In this document: in pieces, positions 42,647 to 52,649 of the stretch
Layout of the letters: the number at the start of each line of letters is the position of its first letter
Numbering within the stretch: the stretch's first letter is position 1
Assembly (NCBI GenBank): GCA_010672825.2
Contig: JAAHFU020000001.1
Span: 1,922,001 to 1,986,000, forward strand
Origin: Leptolyngbya sp. SIO1E4
Lineage (GTDB): Bacteria > Cyanobacteriota > Cyanobacteriia > Phormidesmidales > Phormidesmidaceae
Direction of reading: 5' to 3'
DNA length: 64,000 bases
Notes under the pieces: generated by a model
The model's database searches: none
Told to the model about the DNA's origin: nothing
What the model saw: the letters and a program-made list of their open reading frames with translations, nothing else
Made by a program: the position numbers and the translations under genes

Positions 42647-44908
42647 ATGAGTTCGTCTAAACCGCCGACCCCGCAACGCACTTTCCTGGGCAACGTTACC
42701 CAAGCCTTCAAGGCTGTCCAGCAAAAGATCGACTTTTCGCAGATTGCGCTTAAATCGGGTGCTCGACCGGCGGTGCTGGAGGTGGACTATCAGGGAACCG
42801 TAGAGCACTATCCGCTGCTGGGCGATCGCTACCTGCTGGGCCGCAGTTCCCAAAGCAGCGATATTGTCATTGGCAGCCCCATCATTAGCCAGGTTCACGC
42901 CTCTTTAACCCGAGACCCTAATCGCCCTGGTCGCCCCTTTGTCATCAAAGATAAAAAATCTACCAATGGTCTCTATCGGGGCAAAAAGCGTTTGAACTAT
43001 TGGGTGTTACAACATGGTGACACCCTGAGTCTGGGGCCAACGGAGTTGGCCGATGCGGTGACCGTTCGCTATGTCAATCCACCCCCCTGGTATTTTCAGG
43101 GGCTGCGCTACGGACTCTATGGTTTTACCGGGATGACTGCTCTGGTGGGGGTGTGGATTGTCGGGTTGGAATGGCCCAAGATCCACATGCGGCCAATTCC
43201 AGAGTCGGTGCAGGGACCCGTAATTATTTATGCTGAAGAAGGGAGTGACATTATCCCGCTGCGGCCAGAGCCCACCCAAGCCCATCAGGAAAAAAAGCGG
43301 CTTGCGGAATTTTCTCCCTACTTGCCAAAGGCGGTAATTGCCTCTGAAGACTCTCGCTATTACTGGCATTTGGGGGTGGATCCTATTGGCATTGCCCGTG
43401 CCCTGGTCACCAACATTCGCGGCGGCGAAATTCGTGAAGGGGGCAGCACCTTGACCCAGCAATTGGCCCGCAGCGTTTATCGCGAGTATGTAGGGACAGA
43501 AGACTCTGCAAGCCGCAAAATTCGTGAAGCGATTGTTGCCCTGAAGCTGGAGAGTTTTTACAGCAAGAACAATTTGCTGCTGCTGTATCTGAATCGGGTT
43601 TACCTGGGAGGTAACCTCTATGGCTTTGAAGATGCGGCGCGATTTTATTTTGATAAATCTGCCACTGACCTGACGCTGTCTGAGGCGGCTACGCTGGTGG
43701 GCATTTTGCCAGCCCCGAATGCGTTCAACCCGGTGCAAGATTATGAGGCTGCGATCAAGTATCGTAATCGTGTTCTTGATCGCATGGCTGGCTTGGGCAT
43801 GGTCAGTGCTGAAGAAGCCCGGCGCGCCCGACGCTCGCGTATCGAAATTAGCCCCAAAGCCCGAGAAGAACTCCAAAGTATTCGGGCGCCCTATTTTTAT
43901 GCCTATATTTTTGAAGAACTGGAGGCAACCTTAGGCACCGAACTGGCGCGGGAAGGCAACTTTATTGTTGAAGCTACCCTCGACCTGGATATGCAGGAAG
44001 ATGCGGAAACTGCCCTGCAAGCAGATATTGCCAGTAATGGACAAACCCTGAACTATTCCCAAGGGGCGATCGTCACGCTTGAGGCCGAAACATCTGAAAT
44101 TCGAGCGTTTGTTGGTGGTATCGACTACCAAGCTAGCCAGTTTAATCGAGCCTCGCAGGCCGTTCGTCAGCCAGGCTCTACCTTCAAGGTATTTGCCTTT
44201 GCTGCAGCCTTAGAGGAGGGAATGTCTCCGGGGCGAACTTTTGCCTGTAGTGACCTGACTTGGAGCGGTCAGTTCTTTGAGGGCTGCCGCTCTGGAGGGG
44301 GGGCTCTGGATATGTATCGTGGGTTTGCCCTGTCAGAAAACGTTGTGGCTCTGCGGATTGCTCAAGCAGTTGGCTTAAATGCAGTCATGCAAGTCGCTCA
44401 GCGGTTGGGCATCAAAAGCGACTTAAATCCGGTGCCAGGGATGGTATTAGGGCAAAGTGAAGTGACGCCTTTAGAACTGACAGGGGCATTTGGGGCGATC
44501 GCAAATGAGGGTGTTTGGAACCCTCCCCACGGGATTCGGCGCGTCCTGGATAGTAGTGACTGTGCTGATCCTGATGACGCGAATAGCTGTCGCGTTATTT
44601 ATGAGTTTGGCCAGGTTGGTGATAGCAATCAACAGGCCTTATCGCCTCAGGTGGCCCAGGTAATGACAGGACTCATGCAGGGAGTGGTGCAGAGTGGTAC
44701 CGGGCGGGGGGCCTACTTAGGTTTGGGGGAAGCTGGCAAAACGGGCACCACCAATGACAACCGCGATCTTTGGTTCGTAGGATTTCTACCCCAGCAAGAT
44801 TTAGTCACAGGCATATGGCTGGGTAATGATGACAATGCCCCGACCGATGGGAGTAGTGGCCAAGCGGCTGACCTTTGGGGGCGCTACATGGACGATGTGG
44901 TGCGATGA
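42647..44908 (+). CDS. Class A penicillin-binding protein with N-terminal FHA domain
   Basis: Residues 50-135 form an FHA domain (YLLGRSSQSSDIVIGSP, HASLTRD, STNGLY), which binds phosphothreonine. A membrane helix follows at about 152-172. The glycosyltransferase domain (GT51) has the catalytic Glu in SEDSRYYWHLGVDP and EGGSTLTQQLAR. The transpeptidase has SXXK as STFK (near residue 509), SXN as SEN, and KTG as GKTGTT. It polymerises and cross-links peptidoglycan outside the membrane, while FHA faces the cytoplasm and may tie the enzyme to Ser/Thr kinase signalling. It starts 84 bases after lspA. Confidence 0.95.
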   Translation: MSSSKPPTPQRTFLGNVTQAFKAVQQKIDFSQIALKSGARPAVLEVDYQGTVEHYPLLGDRYLLGRSSQSSDIVIGSPIISQVHASLTRDPNRPGRPFVIKDKKSTNGLYRGKKRLNYWVLQHGDTLSLGPTELADAVTVRYVNPPPWYFQGLRYGLYGFTGMTALVGVWIVGLEWPKIHMRPIPESVQGPVIIYAEEGSDIIPLRPEPTQAHQEKKRLAEFSPYLPKAVIASEDSRYYWHLGVDPIGIARALVTNIRGGEIREGGSTLTQQLARSVYREYVGTEDSASRKIREAIVALKLESFYSKNNLLLLYLNRVYLGGNLYGFEDAARFYFDKSATDLTLSEAATLVGILPAPNAFNPVQDYEAAIKYRNRVLDRMAGLGMVSAEEARRARRSRIEISPKAREELQSIRAPYFYAYIFEELEATLGTELAREGNFIVEATLDLDMQEDAETALQADIASNGQTLNYSQGAIVTLEAETSEIRAFVGGIDYQASQFNRASQAVRQPGSTFKVFAFAAALEEGMSPGRTFACSDLTWSGQFFEGCRSGGGALDMYRGFALSENVVALRIAQAVGLNAVMQVAQRLGIKSDLNPVPGMVLGQSEVTPLELTGAFGAIANEGVWNPPHGIRRVLDSSDCADPDDANSCRVIYEFGQVGDSNQQALSPQVAQVMTGLMQGVVQSGTGRGAYLGLGEAGKTGTTNDNRDLWFVGFLPQQDLVTGIWLGNDDNAPTDGSSGQAADLWGRYMDDVVR

Positions 44909-45200
44909 GGCGCGATCGCCCCTAACTGCAAAACGCTTGAATCTTTAAGGAACGTGAAACAGCCCGCAATAAATTGCAAGCACTTCTGTAAAAGTTCTTA
45001 AGTTTCTGACTTATCATCCCTCAGCAGAATCAGGCACGCTGATAAGCAGGACGCTGGTGTAGCTAGAGTACGCCGTCCATCCCTAGAGCCGTCGCCCCTG
45101 AGGATGGGGCATTGTATGGGTTGTCTGGATTCTTACTTAACAGCCTCCAGTCATATTCCTGATCATGTTGCCTGCAAACCGTGGGCATGATGATTGACCC

Positions 45201-48200
45201 ATGTCCTCAGTCCATTGGCGATCGCTCGATTCCCGCGACCCGTTTACAGGACTTGCTATGCTCAGCGATCGTCTGCTCTATGAGCACACCCCAGCCCTCT
45301 TACAGGCCATCGATCAGGAGGGTCGCATTATTGCTGTCAGTCATCAGTGGCTAATGACGATGGGGTATGGTCGAGACAGCGTTATGGGGCAACCCTGGCA
45401 AACTTTTCTGACGCCAGCCTCCCAACGCTTGGCGGCTCAGTATTTCTCATCTGCAGGCTGGCACCAAGCGTCTGACCTGACCGTAGAGTTAGATTTCGTG
45501 CCCTATGCAGGGGGGGTGATGACGATGTCCCTCTCAGCTAACGTCGTGCCCGATGAAAGGGAGCCGCTGGGCTATTGTCTAGCCGTCCTCACACCAGTGA
45601 TCTCCCCCCAATCCGGACAACACGCTTCTGGGCAATATCGCGAAAATTTAGACCAGAGGGTTCGCGATCTCACAGCTGAGCTTGCCGTAGTCAATCAGCG
45701 GTTGCAGCAAGCAGTTCGCGATCGCACGCTGGCTGAAAATGCGCGGCTGCAGTCAGAACACCGATTTCGCTTAATTGCTGAAACCATCGAAGACGTTTTC
45801 TGGATTGATGACGCTCAACGCCAGCGTCCGCTATATACCAGCCCCACCCTTAAAAAAGTTTGGGGCCTTTCCCCAGAAAGTTTAGAAGACGGGTTCGAAC
45901 CGCTTTTGGAGTGCGTCTATCCCGAGGATCGCGATCTTTACCAACGCTGGACAGATAACTCTTTCATTGACCCCAACCCCAGTGCTGTTGAGTTTCGAAT
46001 TTATCATCCTAGCGGTGAAGTTCGCTGGCTGTATGAGCGCTGTTTTCCAGTGTTGAATGACACGAACGCGCCCCACCAAATTCTAGGCATTATCACAGAT
46101 ATTACAGCCCGCAAACGGGCTGAGGAATCCCTCCGGCAATATGAGCGCATCATTTCTGCAACCCCCGATCCTATCTGTCTGATTGATCGCACTTATACCT
46201 ATCGCCTCGTTAACCAAGCGTATGAAAACTGGCTGAACCAGGGGCAAACCTTAGCGGGGGCACCCTTGGTTGACGTGATCGGCAGCGATTTTTTTACAAG
46301 AATTGTGCGCCCCCGCCTGGACAAAGCGCTGGCCGGAGAAACCCAACGGTTTGAAGAGTGGGCCTACAATCCCAGCAACGCTGAGGACGAATTTATCAGC
46401 ATCACCTATGCCCCTTACTATGAGGCTGACGGCACCATTTCTGGGGTTGTCAATAGTGTGCGTAACTTGACTGCGCTAAAGCGAACCCGCGATCGCCTCA
46501 CCAAAACGACCGAGCGCCTGCGCTTACACATTGCTAACTCTCCGTTGGCCGTTATCGAATGGGATATGGATATCCGCATTCAGGGGTGGTCTTCTCAAAC
46601 CATGGCGCTGTTTGGCTGGTCTGCTGCGGAGGTAGAGAACAAGCACTTCACTGAAATTTCTCTCTTTCCGCCTGAGGATTTGTCCACCATCCGCACCTAC
46701 TTCGACGAACTCTGCCACGGACAAAACCATCACCAAATCATACTCACCCGTAACCATAATCGTCAGGGAAACATCATCTACTGCGAGTGGTATAACTCTG
46801 CATTGCTAGACGATGCTGGCAATCTCATCTCGATTTTGTCCTTGGTGCAGGATGTGACCCAAAAATATCAGGCTCAAGCAGCCCTCCTGGCAAGTGAGGA
46901 GCGGTGGCAATTGGCCTTGCGGGGCAGCAACGACGGTATTTGGGATTGGCAAGTTGCCACCAATGAGGTGTTTTTCTCCGCTCGCTGGAAAGAGCTCTTA
47001 GGCTATGCCGATCATGAACTAACCAATACTTATCAAACCTGGGAAAATTTGGTGCACCCAGAGGATTTACCCAGTGTGCTCATCCAGCTCGAAGCTCACC
47101 TCAGCGGTGAAACGCCAAGCTACCATGCCGAATATCGCATGCAGACTAAAACTGGGGAATATAGATGGATCTTGGCACGGGCTAAAGCCATTTTTGATGA
47201 AGTCGGTAATCCGATTCGGGTTGTCGGCTCCCACAGCGATGTGACCGATCGCGTCCAGGCTGAAGCAGCGCGGCGCCAAGGGGATCTCCGATTCAAGGCA
47301 TTTTTTGAACAATCTGCCATCAGCATGGCGCAGATTGCCCTGGATGGCACCTATATCCGGGTCAATCCAGCGTTTTGTCAGCTCGTGGGCTATGACGCTG
47401 CAGACCTGATTGGTGAGCATGCTGCCAAAGTCACCCACCCAGATGACCTGCCCTGTGATACCCGGCTGAGTCATGAAGTCGCTATTGGGAAGATACCGGC
47501 TCACTCTTTTGACAAACGATTTGTGCGCTCGGATGGGGAAGTCCGCTATGTGCAAGTTGTGGTGACAGGGGTCTCAGGTGACCAGAATTCCCCTGTATTT
47601 CTAGCCTCTGTATACAACGATATCACTGAGCGGGTGACCGCTGAAAATGCTTTGCGGAATGTGGTTGAGGGCACTGCAGCCGTTGTTGGCGACGACTTTT
47701 TTCCCGTATTGGCTCAGCAGTTAGCCCAGAGCTTAGAGGTGGATCATATTTTGATTAATCAGTTAGAGGGTGAGCAGCTAACGACCCTTGTTTTTTGGAG
47801 TCAGAATCAGATCCAGACTGGCTTTACCTATCCCATTATTCACACCCCCTGCGCCCATACCCTGGCTGAAGGGTGTTACTGTTGCCCGGCCAATGTCCAG
47901 GCGATGTTTCCCCAAGATGCTGACCTGATCCGGTTGAACGCAGAAAGTTATCTGGGCGTCGTCCTGATGGGCGAGACTGGCAACCGCCTGGGCGAAATCT
48001 GTGCCATTCACAGCCAGCCGATTCAACATTTAGATAACGCTGCTGCCATTTTGCGCATCTTTGCCGCTCGCGCCAGCGCTGAATTAGAGCGGCAGCAGTC
48101 AAATCAAGCCCTACGAGATAGTGAAGCGCGGTTTCAACGACTGGCGGCGAATATGCCAGGAGTTATCTATCGCTATCACCAGTATCCGGATGGCAGCGAT

Positions 48201-50723
48201 CGCTTTAGCTTCCTCAGTGCGGCCTGCCATGAGATTTGGGAACTCGACCCTGAAATTGTTTACGCTGATAGCGCAACTGTATGGGATCTGGTTTACCCCC
48301 CCGATCGCGACAAACTGCAAACTGCGATCGCGGTCTCGCAACGCCATCAAAAGCCTTTGCTTGAGGATTACCGCATCATTACTCCCTCTGGGCACCTCAA
48401 GTGGCTGCAGGTAGTGGCTCGTCCTGTGATAGAACCCGATGGGTGCTGTCTCTGGGATGGCATCTTCATCGACATTACTGAGTGCAAAGCCACAGAGCGA
48501 GCCTTACGGGACAGCGAAGCCTTAAACCGAGCCATTCTAGGGGCTCTGCCAGATCTGCTGCTGCGCATGCGCGGCGATGGTCTCTGTCTAGATATGCAAT
48601 ACCCCAAAAACTTTCCTGTGGTGTGCTCTAAAGAAGCCCATCTTGGGCGTAAAGCTCAAGACGTCTTGACCCCAACGGTCGCTGCAGCCCGAATGGTTGC
48701 GATCGGACAGGCTCTGAAAACGGGGTCAACACAAATCTATGAGTACCAAATTCCAATTGACGATCAGAATCGCTGGGAAGAGGCCAGGGTAGTGCCTTTA
48801 GCCACCAACGAGGTGCTGGTGCTTGTCCGAGATATTGACGATCGCAAACAGGCGGAAGCCGCCTTACGGCAAAGTGAGGTCATGAATCGAGCCATTATTG
48901 GGGCCTTGCCCGACTTATTCATCCGGTTACGCCGGGATGGTCTCTGTCTGGATCTGCAATACCCATCCCACTACAGGATTATCTGTCCGCCTGAGCAGCA
49001 AATTGGGCGCAGCATTCAAGCTGTGATGTCTTCAGACCTCGCGGAACAACGATTAGAAATGGTGGCTAGAGCCCTAGATAACAACACTATTCAGATATAT
49101 GAGTATCAAATTTTGCTCGATGGGCAATGGCGCTGGGAAGAAGCGCGTGTGGTACCCATTGAGGCAGATGAAGTCTTAATTTTGGTGCGGGATATTGACG
49201 ATCGCAAACAAACTGAAGAAGCCCTAAAGGCCAGTGAGACCTTGAACCGGGCCATTGTGGAAGCGTTGCCAGATATGTTGATTCGCATGCGCAAGGACGG
49301 GCTTTGTCTAGGGTTAAGCTATCCCCCTGAATGCTCGACGGTACTCGGGAATGACTATGCAATTGGGCGTAATATTCGAGACATTCTTCCCCCAGAAATT
49401 GTGGAGCAACGATTAGCTATCTCAGCCCAAACCCTCGCCACCCAAAAAACCCAAATTGCGGAATATCAGCTGACTGTGCAAGGGCAACTGCGGTGGGAAG
49501 AGTCTCGAATCGTGCCCGTCGCTGAAAATGAAGTCTTAGTGTTAGTCCGCGACATCGATGAGCGAAAGCAGGCTGAACAAGAGATTCACCGCCTTAATCA
49601 AGAGCTAGAACAACAAAATCACCACCTTGAAGAGTTGGTTGAACAACGCACTTCAGAACTGATGACCTTTATGAATGCCTTGCCCGATCAAATCTTTGTT
49701 GTTGATTGCGCGACTAATCAAATGACGTTTGGTAACGATGGTATGGCGCGGTTTGCTGCAAAACAGCATCGGAAGGAGTTTGAAGGCCGAACTGTATTCG
49801 AGTGTTTTCCACCGGCGCAAGCAATTTATTATCACCGACAGAACCGTGAAGTATTTAACACCGGCCAAGGTCTCCATGTTGAAGAATCGATGGAGACGCC
49901 CGCTGGCACGCTCTATCTGGATACCTACAAAATTCCCTTAACGCGCCCAGATGACAGTGTATATGCTCTTATCAGCACTTCTCGCGATGTCACAGAACTG
50001 GTGCAAGCCCGTGAAGCGCTCACCGCTCAGACCGCTCAGCTAGAAGCTACGAATCAAGAACTGCAGGCTTTTTCTTATTCCGTTTCCCATGACTTGCGGG
50101 CACCCCTCAGGCACATTAATGGGTTTATTGCAGCCCTACAGCAACGCTTGCAGGTAACAGCTGCAACGGATGCTAAAGTCGCCCATTACCTGGATATCAT
50201 CAGCAGAAGTAGCCAAAAGATGGGGCTATTAATTGATGGGCTGCTGACGCTATCGCGGGTTGGACGCCGGGAGCTGGTTATGCGGCCAGTGGCATTAAAA
50301 CCTTTAGTTGAGAACACCCTGGCCCTCTTAGAAGTTCCTCTGCAGCCATCTCAGCCGCTTCAGATCACCCTGGATGACTTGCCCACAGTGCAAGGAGACT
50401 CTACGCTACTGCAGCAAGTCTTTACCAACTTGTTAGACAATGCGATGAAGTTTAGTCGCGATCGCACCCCAGCCCAAATTCACATTGGGTATCGTTCTGA
50501 CGGCACCTTCTGGGTACAAGACAATGGTGTCGGCTTTGATATGGCTTACGCTGACAAGCTGTTTAGCCCCTTTCAGCGCCTGCATAGTTCAGAACAGTTT
50601 CAAGGCACAGGGATTGGGCTCGCAATTGTGCAACGCATCATTCACCGCCATGGCGGGCAAATTTGGGGAGAGAGTGCGCCAGATCGCGGCACCACCATTT
50701 TCTTTACCCTACCGAGTCTGTAA
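45201..50723 (+). CDS. Multi-PAS/GAF sensor histidine kinase, 1840 aa
   Basis: A soluble kinase made of many sensor modules. PAS-like domains start near residues 20, 190, 315, 440, 565, 690 and 975, and a GAF domain lies at about 820-970. Three near-identical 120-residue PAS-like units occupy 1094-1453, and a further PAS follows near 1485. The HisKA helix carries the phospho-acceptor His in YSVSHDLRAPLRHI. The ATPase has LDNAMKFSRD, VQDNGVGFDM and GTGIGLAIV. There is no receiver domain and no membrane helix, so it should pass phosphate to a separate regulator. Ligands are unknown; no Cys typical of bilin binding is obvious in the GAF. Confidence 0.92.
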   Translation: MSSVHWRSLDSRDPFTGLAMLSDRLLYEHTPALLQAIDQEGRIIAVSHQWLMTMGYGRDSVMGQPWQTFLTPASQRLAAQYFSSAGWHQASDLTVELDFVPYAGGVMTMSLSANVVPDEREPLGYCLAVLTPVISPQSGQHASGQYRENLDQRVRDLTAELAVVNQRLQQAVRDRTLAENARLQSEHRFRLIAETIEDVFWIDDAQRQRPLYTSPTLKKVWGLSPESLEDGFEPLLECVYPEDRDLYQRWTDNSFIDPNPSAVEFRIYHPSGEVRWLYERCFPVLNDTNAPHQILGIITDITARKRAEESLRQYERIISATPDPICLIDRTYTYRLVNQAYENWLNQGQTLAGAPLVDVIGSDFFTRIVRPRLDKALAGETQRFEEWAYNPSNAEDEFISITYAPYYEADGTISGVVNSVRNLTALKRTRDRLTKTTERLRLHIANSPLAVIEWDMDIRIQGWSSQTMALFGWSAAEVENKHFTEISLFPPEDLSTIRTYFDELCHGQNHHQIILTRNHNRQGNIIYCEWYNSALLDDAGNLISILSLVQDVTQKYQAQAALLASEERWQLALRGSNDGIWDWQVATNEVFFSARWKELLGYADHELTNTYQTWENLVHPEDLPSVLIQLEAHLSGETPSYHAEYRMQTKTGEYRWILARAKAIFDEVGNPIRVVGSHSDVTDRVQAEAARRQGDLRFKAFFEQSAISMAQIALDGTYIRVNPAFCQLVGYDAADLIGEHAAKVTHPDDLPCDTRLSHEVAIGKIPAHSFDKRFVRSDGEVRYVQVVVTGVSGDQNSPVFLASVYNDITERVTAENALRNVVEGTAAVVGDDFFPVLAQQLAQSLEVDHILINQLEGEQLTTLVFWSQNQIQTGFTYPIIHTPCAHTLAEGCYCCPANVQAMFPQDADLIRLNAESYLGVVLMGETGNRLGEICAIHSQPIQHLDNAAAILRIFAARASAELERQQSNQALRDSEARFQRLAANMPGVIYRYHQYPDGSDRFSFLSAACHEIWELDPEIVYADSATVWDLVYPPDRDKLQTAIAVSQRHQKPLLEDYRIITPSGHLKWLQVVARPVIEPDGCCLWDGIFIDITECKATERALRDSEALNRAILGALPDLLLRMRGDGLCLDMQYPKNFPVVCSKEAHLGRKAQDVLTPTVAAARMVAIGQALKTGSTQIYEYQIPIDDQNRWEEARVVPLATNEVLVLVRDIDDRKQAEAALRQSEVMNRAIIGALPDLFIRLRRDGLCLDLQYPSHYRIICPPEQQIGRSIQAVMSSDLAEQRLEMVARALDNNTIQIYEYQILLDGQWRWEEARVVPIEADEVLILVRDIDDRKQTEEALKASETLNRAIVEALPDMLIRMRKDGLCLGLSYPPECSTVLGNDYAIGRNIRDILPPEIVEQRLAISAQTLATQKTQIAEYQLTVQGQLRWEESRIVPVAENEVLVLVRDIDERKQAEQEIHRLNQELEQQNHHLEELVEQRTSELMTFMNALPDQIFVVDCATNQMTFGNDGMARFAAKQHRKEFEGRTVFECFPPAQAIYYHRQNREVFNTGQGLHVEESMETPAGTLYLDTYKIPLTRPDDSVYALISTSRDVTELVQAREALTAQTAQLEATNQELQAFSYSVSHDLRAPLRHINGFIAALQQRLQVTAATDAKVAHYLDIISRSSQKMGLLIDGLLTLSRVGRRELVMRPVALKPLVENTLALLEVPLQPSQPLQITLDDLPTVQGDSTLLQQVFTNLLDNAMKFSRDRTPAQIHIGYRSDGTFWVQDNGVGFDMAYADKLFSPFQRLHSSEQFQGTGIGLAIVQRIIHRHGGQIWGESAPDRGTTIFFTLPSL
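48481..49560 (+). repeat. Three tandem 360-bp repeats inside the histidine kinase gene
   Basis: Units begin at 48481, 48841 and 49201 with exactly 360 bases between equivalent positions. Each contains the same set of short motifs: SE.LNRAI..ALPDLL.R.R, DGLCL, IGR, Q..EYQ, RWEE.R.VP and VLVLVRDID. The exact spacing shows recent duplication, or exchange between copies, without insertion or deletion. Confidence 0.9.
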
Positions 50724-50889
50724 ACAATACTAGTGGTCTGTCAAGACTAAATTTTGGGATTGACACTTTCTGGAAGCCTTGTATACGAGCAGTTTTCAGG
50801 ATCGGCGATCCCAATTCTTAGCTTTGACGCTGCACTAGGCTTCAACATCACAGGTTTTTATTTTCCTTGCAATACTTTTATGTATTTGT

Positions 50890-50899
50890 ACCGATCGGT
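50890..50899. promoter_or_regulatory. Probable TetR operator (palindrome)
   Basis: ACCGATCGGT at 50890-50899 is a perfect 10-base palindrome, 45 bases before the TetR gene. Similar palindromes are bound by TetR-family repressors that control their own genes. The wider sequence begins TTTGTACC, also found before the SDR gene. Confidence 0.55.
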
Positions 50900-50943
50900 C
50901 TATAAATGTTAATATCACTCTATCCTTTAATCGTGTCAAGCTC

Positions 50944-51525
50944 ATGCCGTGGGAAAAAACATTTGAAATTCAAGATGCTGTTGACAAAGCCATGCATGTG
51001 TTTTGGGCAAAAGGATATGTAGACACCTCAATTGCAGACCTACTTGAAGCGACAGGACTCAAGCGTAGCAGTCTTTACAATGCTTTTGGTGGTAAGCGTG
51101 ATCTATTCGTTAAAGCGCTGCGTAAGTACGACCGCGAGAACAGCAGAGCCACCTTAAGCCAGCTTGAAGAAATCGAAGATCCCCATCAAGTGATCCAAAC
51201 CTTATTTGAAGGCGTGATCCAAGAAGCCCTGAGCGATCCTGACCACAAAGGGTGCTTGCTGGTGAATACGTCTCTGGAGTTACCGACCCATGATAAAGAG
51301 ATTCAAACCATTGTAAAGACTGGCTTACGGGCGGTTGAAGCTTTTTTGCAACGCCAAATTGAGCTGGGACAGGCCCGCTCTGAGCTACCTGAATCCATTG
51401 ACCCACAGGCAACTGCTAGAGCCTTAATCGCCCTGATAACAGGGATTAGAGTCCTGGGCCGAGGAGCCTTTGAAGAAAGCGCTTTGCGATCGATTGCAGC
51501 CCAGGCCCTGCGCCTCATTACCTAG
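50944..51525 (+). CDS. TetR/AcrR-family transcriptional regulator
   Basis: The N-terminal helix-turn-helix reads YVDTSIADLLEATGLKRSSLYNAFGGKRDLF, as in TetR repressors. The C-terminal ligand domain contains GCLLVNTSLELPTHDKEI, where a single Cys (in KGCLLVNT, near residue 105) is the only cysteine and could sense electrophiles. The gene is followed by an SDR, a thioredoxin-like gene and a glutathione transferase gene in the same direction, which suggests it controls them. A palindrome lies in its promoter region. The inducer is unknown. Confidence 0.9.
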   Translation: MPWEKTFEIQDAVDKAMHVFWAKGYVDTSIADLLEATGLKRSSLYNAFGGKRDLFVKALRKYDRENSRATLSQLEEIEDPHQVIQTLFEGVIQEALSDPDHKGCLLVNTSLELPTHDKEIQTIVKTGLRAVEAFLQRQIELGQARSELPESIDPQATARALIALITGIRVLGRGAFEESALRSIAAQALRLIT

Positions 51526-51661
51526 ACTCCGAGGCAACTGGATCAAATTTTTGGCATTGCTGATCCTCGGGATGACTTTAGTTGTGAGATCCCGTCAAAT
51601 GGCAATTACTCTAGACCGGTGAATCCTCTAAATCAGCAATCGCAAATTTTTCTGGAATGAG

Positions 51662-51697
51662 TGGTACAAACCCATCTTTTCGTGTTGGTTTGTACCA
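51662..51697. promoter_or_regulatory. 11-bp inverted repeat before the SDR gene, candidate operator
   Basis: TGGTACAAACC at 51662-51672 and GGTTTGTACCA at 51687-51697 are perfect inverted copies separated by 14 bases. They lie about 50 bases before the SDR start, where a repressor would block transcription. Each arm carries TTTGTACC or its complement, also found next to the TetR palindrome at 50885-50892. Confidence 0.55.
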
Positions 51698-51748
51698 AAC
51701 AGTCTAAACACTGCATCTAAATAACCCATTCATTCGGAGAATCAATCC

Positions 51749-52498
51749 ATGCAAATTCAGCCTATTCAAATTAAAAGTGCGATCGCTTTGGTGACAGGTG
51801 CTAACAGAGGAATTGGCCGAGCGTTTGTGGAAGCCTTGCAGGCTGCAGGCGCACAAAAGATTTACGCGGCAGCGCGTAATGCTGACTCCCTTGCTGAGGT
51901 CGTTGCCATAGACCCAGCTCGGATTGTGCCCGTGACTTTAGATGTGACGAATTCTGAGCAGATAGCTGCGATCGCGCAGCAGGCTCAAGATGTCAATTTG
52001 CTGATTAATAATGCGGGGGTACTTGGGGGGGGTGACTTGTTCATTGAGAGCAGCGTTGAAACAGCTCAATGGGAGATGAATGTGACTTACTTCGGGACAT
52101 TGGCAATGACACGGGCCTTTTCACCCATTTTGCAACGCAATGGAGGGGGCGCACTGGTCAATCTCTGCTCCCTCGCTTCCTATGTGAATGTTCCTTCTGT
52201 CGCCACCTATAGCGCCGCGAAAGCCGCGCTTCATTCTTTGACCCAAGCGACTCGGGCTCAGCTAGCGGCACAGGGCACATTTGTTGTCGGTCTTTACCCC
52301 GGCCCTATCGATACCAAAATGGCTGAAGATCTGCCTTTGGATAAAGCGCCCACTAGCCAAGTTGCTGATGCCTTATTGCAAGGCTTAGAGAACGGTATCG
52401 AAGATATTTACCCTGACGACACGGCTGCGCAAGTCCTCTCAGGTGTTACTGAGGGACTCAAAGCTATCGAAAAGCAGTTTGCGGGCATGTTGCCTTAA
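51749..52498 (+). CDS. Short-chain dehydrogenase/reductase
   Basis: A classical SDR of 249 residues: cofactor loop TGANRGIGRAF, NNAG near residue 88, catalytic Ser in NLCSLASY and the YXXXK pair in TYSAAK. It should reduce or oxidise a carbonyl or alcohol with NAD(P)H in the cytoplasm. The target is unknown. It follows the TetR gene by 220 bases with a strong inverted repeat between them, so it is probably under that regulator. The C-terminal half lacks clues to substrate. Confidence 0.9.
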   Translation: MQIQPIQIKSAIALVTGANRGIGRAFVEALQAAGAQKIYAAARNADSLAEVVAIDPARIVPVTLDVTNSEQIAAIAQQAQDVNLLINNAGVLGGGDLFIESSVETAQWEMNVTYFGTLAMTRAFSPILQRNGGGALVNLCSLASYVNVPSVATYSAAKAALHSLTQATRAQLAAQGTFVVGLYPGPIDTKMAEDLPLDKAPTSQVADALLQGLENGIEDIYPDDTAAQVLSGVTEGLKAIEKQFAGMLP

Positions 52499-52518
52499 TC
52501 GCGATCGCAGGAACTGTT

Positions 52519-52583
52519 GGGTTAATGCAATGTCTACTCGATAGGCGATTGCCTGCCGAAGCTGAGCCTATCTGCACTAACCC
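52519..52583. other. Imperfect stem-loop between SDR and thioredoxin-like gene
   Basis: GGGTTAATGCA (52519-52529) pairs with TGCACTAACCC (52573-52583), and an inner pair GATAGGC/GCCTATC extends the stem. It lies between two genes of the same direction and could end or process the transcript. No T-run follows. Confidence 0.4.
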
Positions 52584-52649
52584 TTATTCGGCACAACACA
52601 ATTTTCCAGCAACAACCCTCAAAAGCAATCCTTAAACAGGACATTACTC

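Noticed and set aside
43007-43876. 289-codon frame antisense to the penicillin-binding protein
   Set aside because: It lies wholly inside a certain gene on the other strand, with composition explained by that gene's codons.
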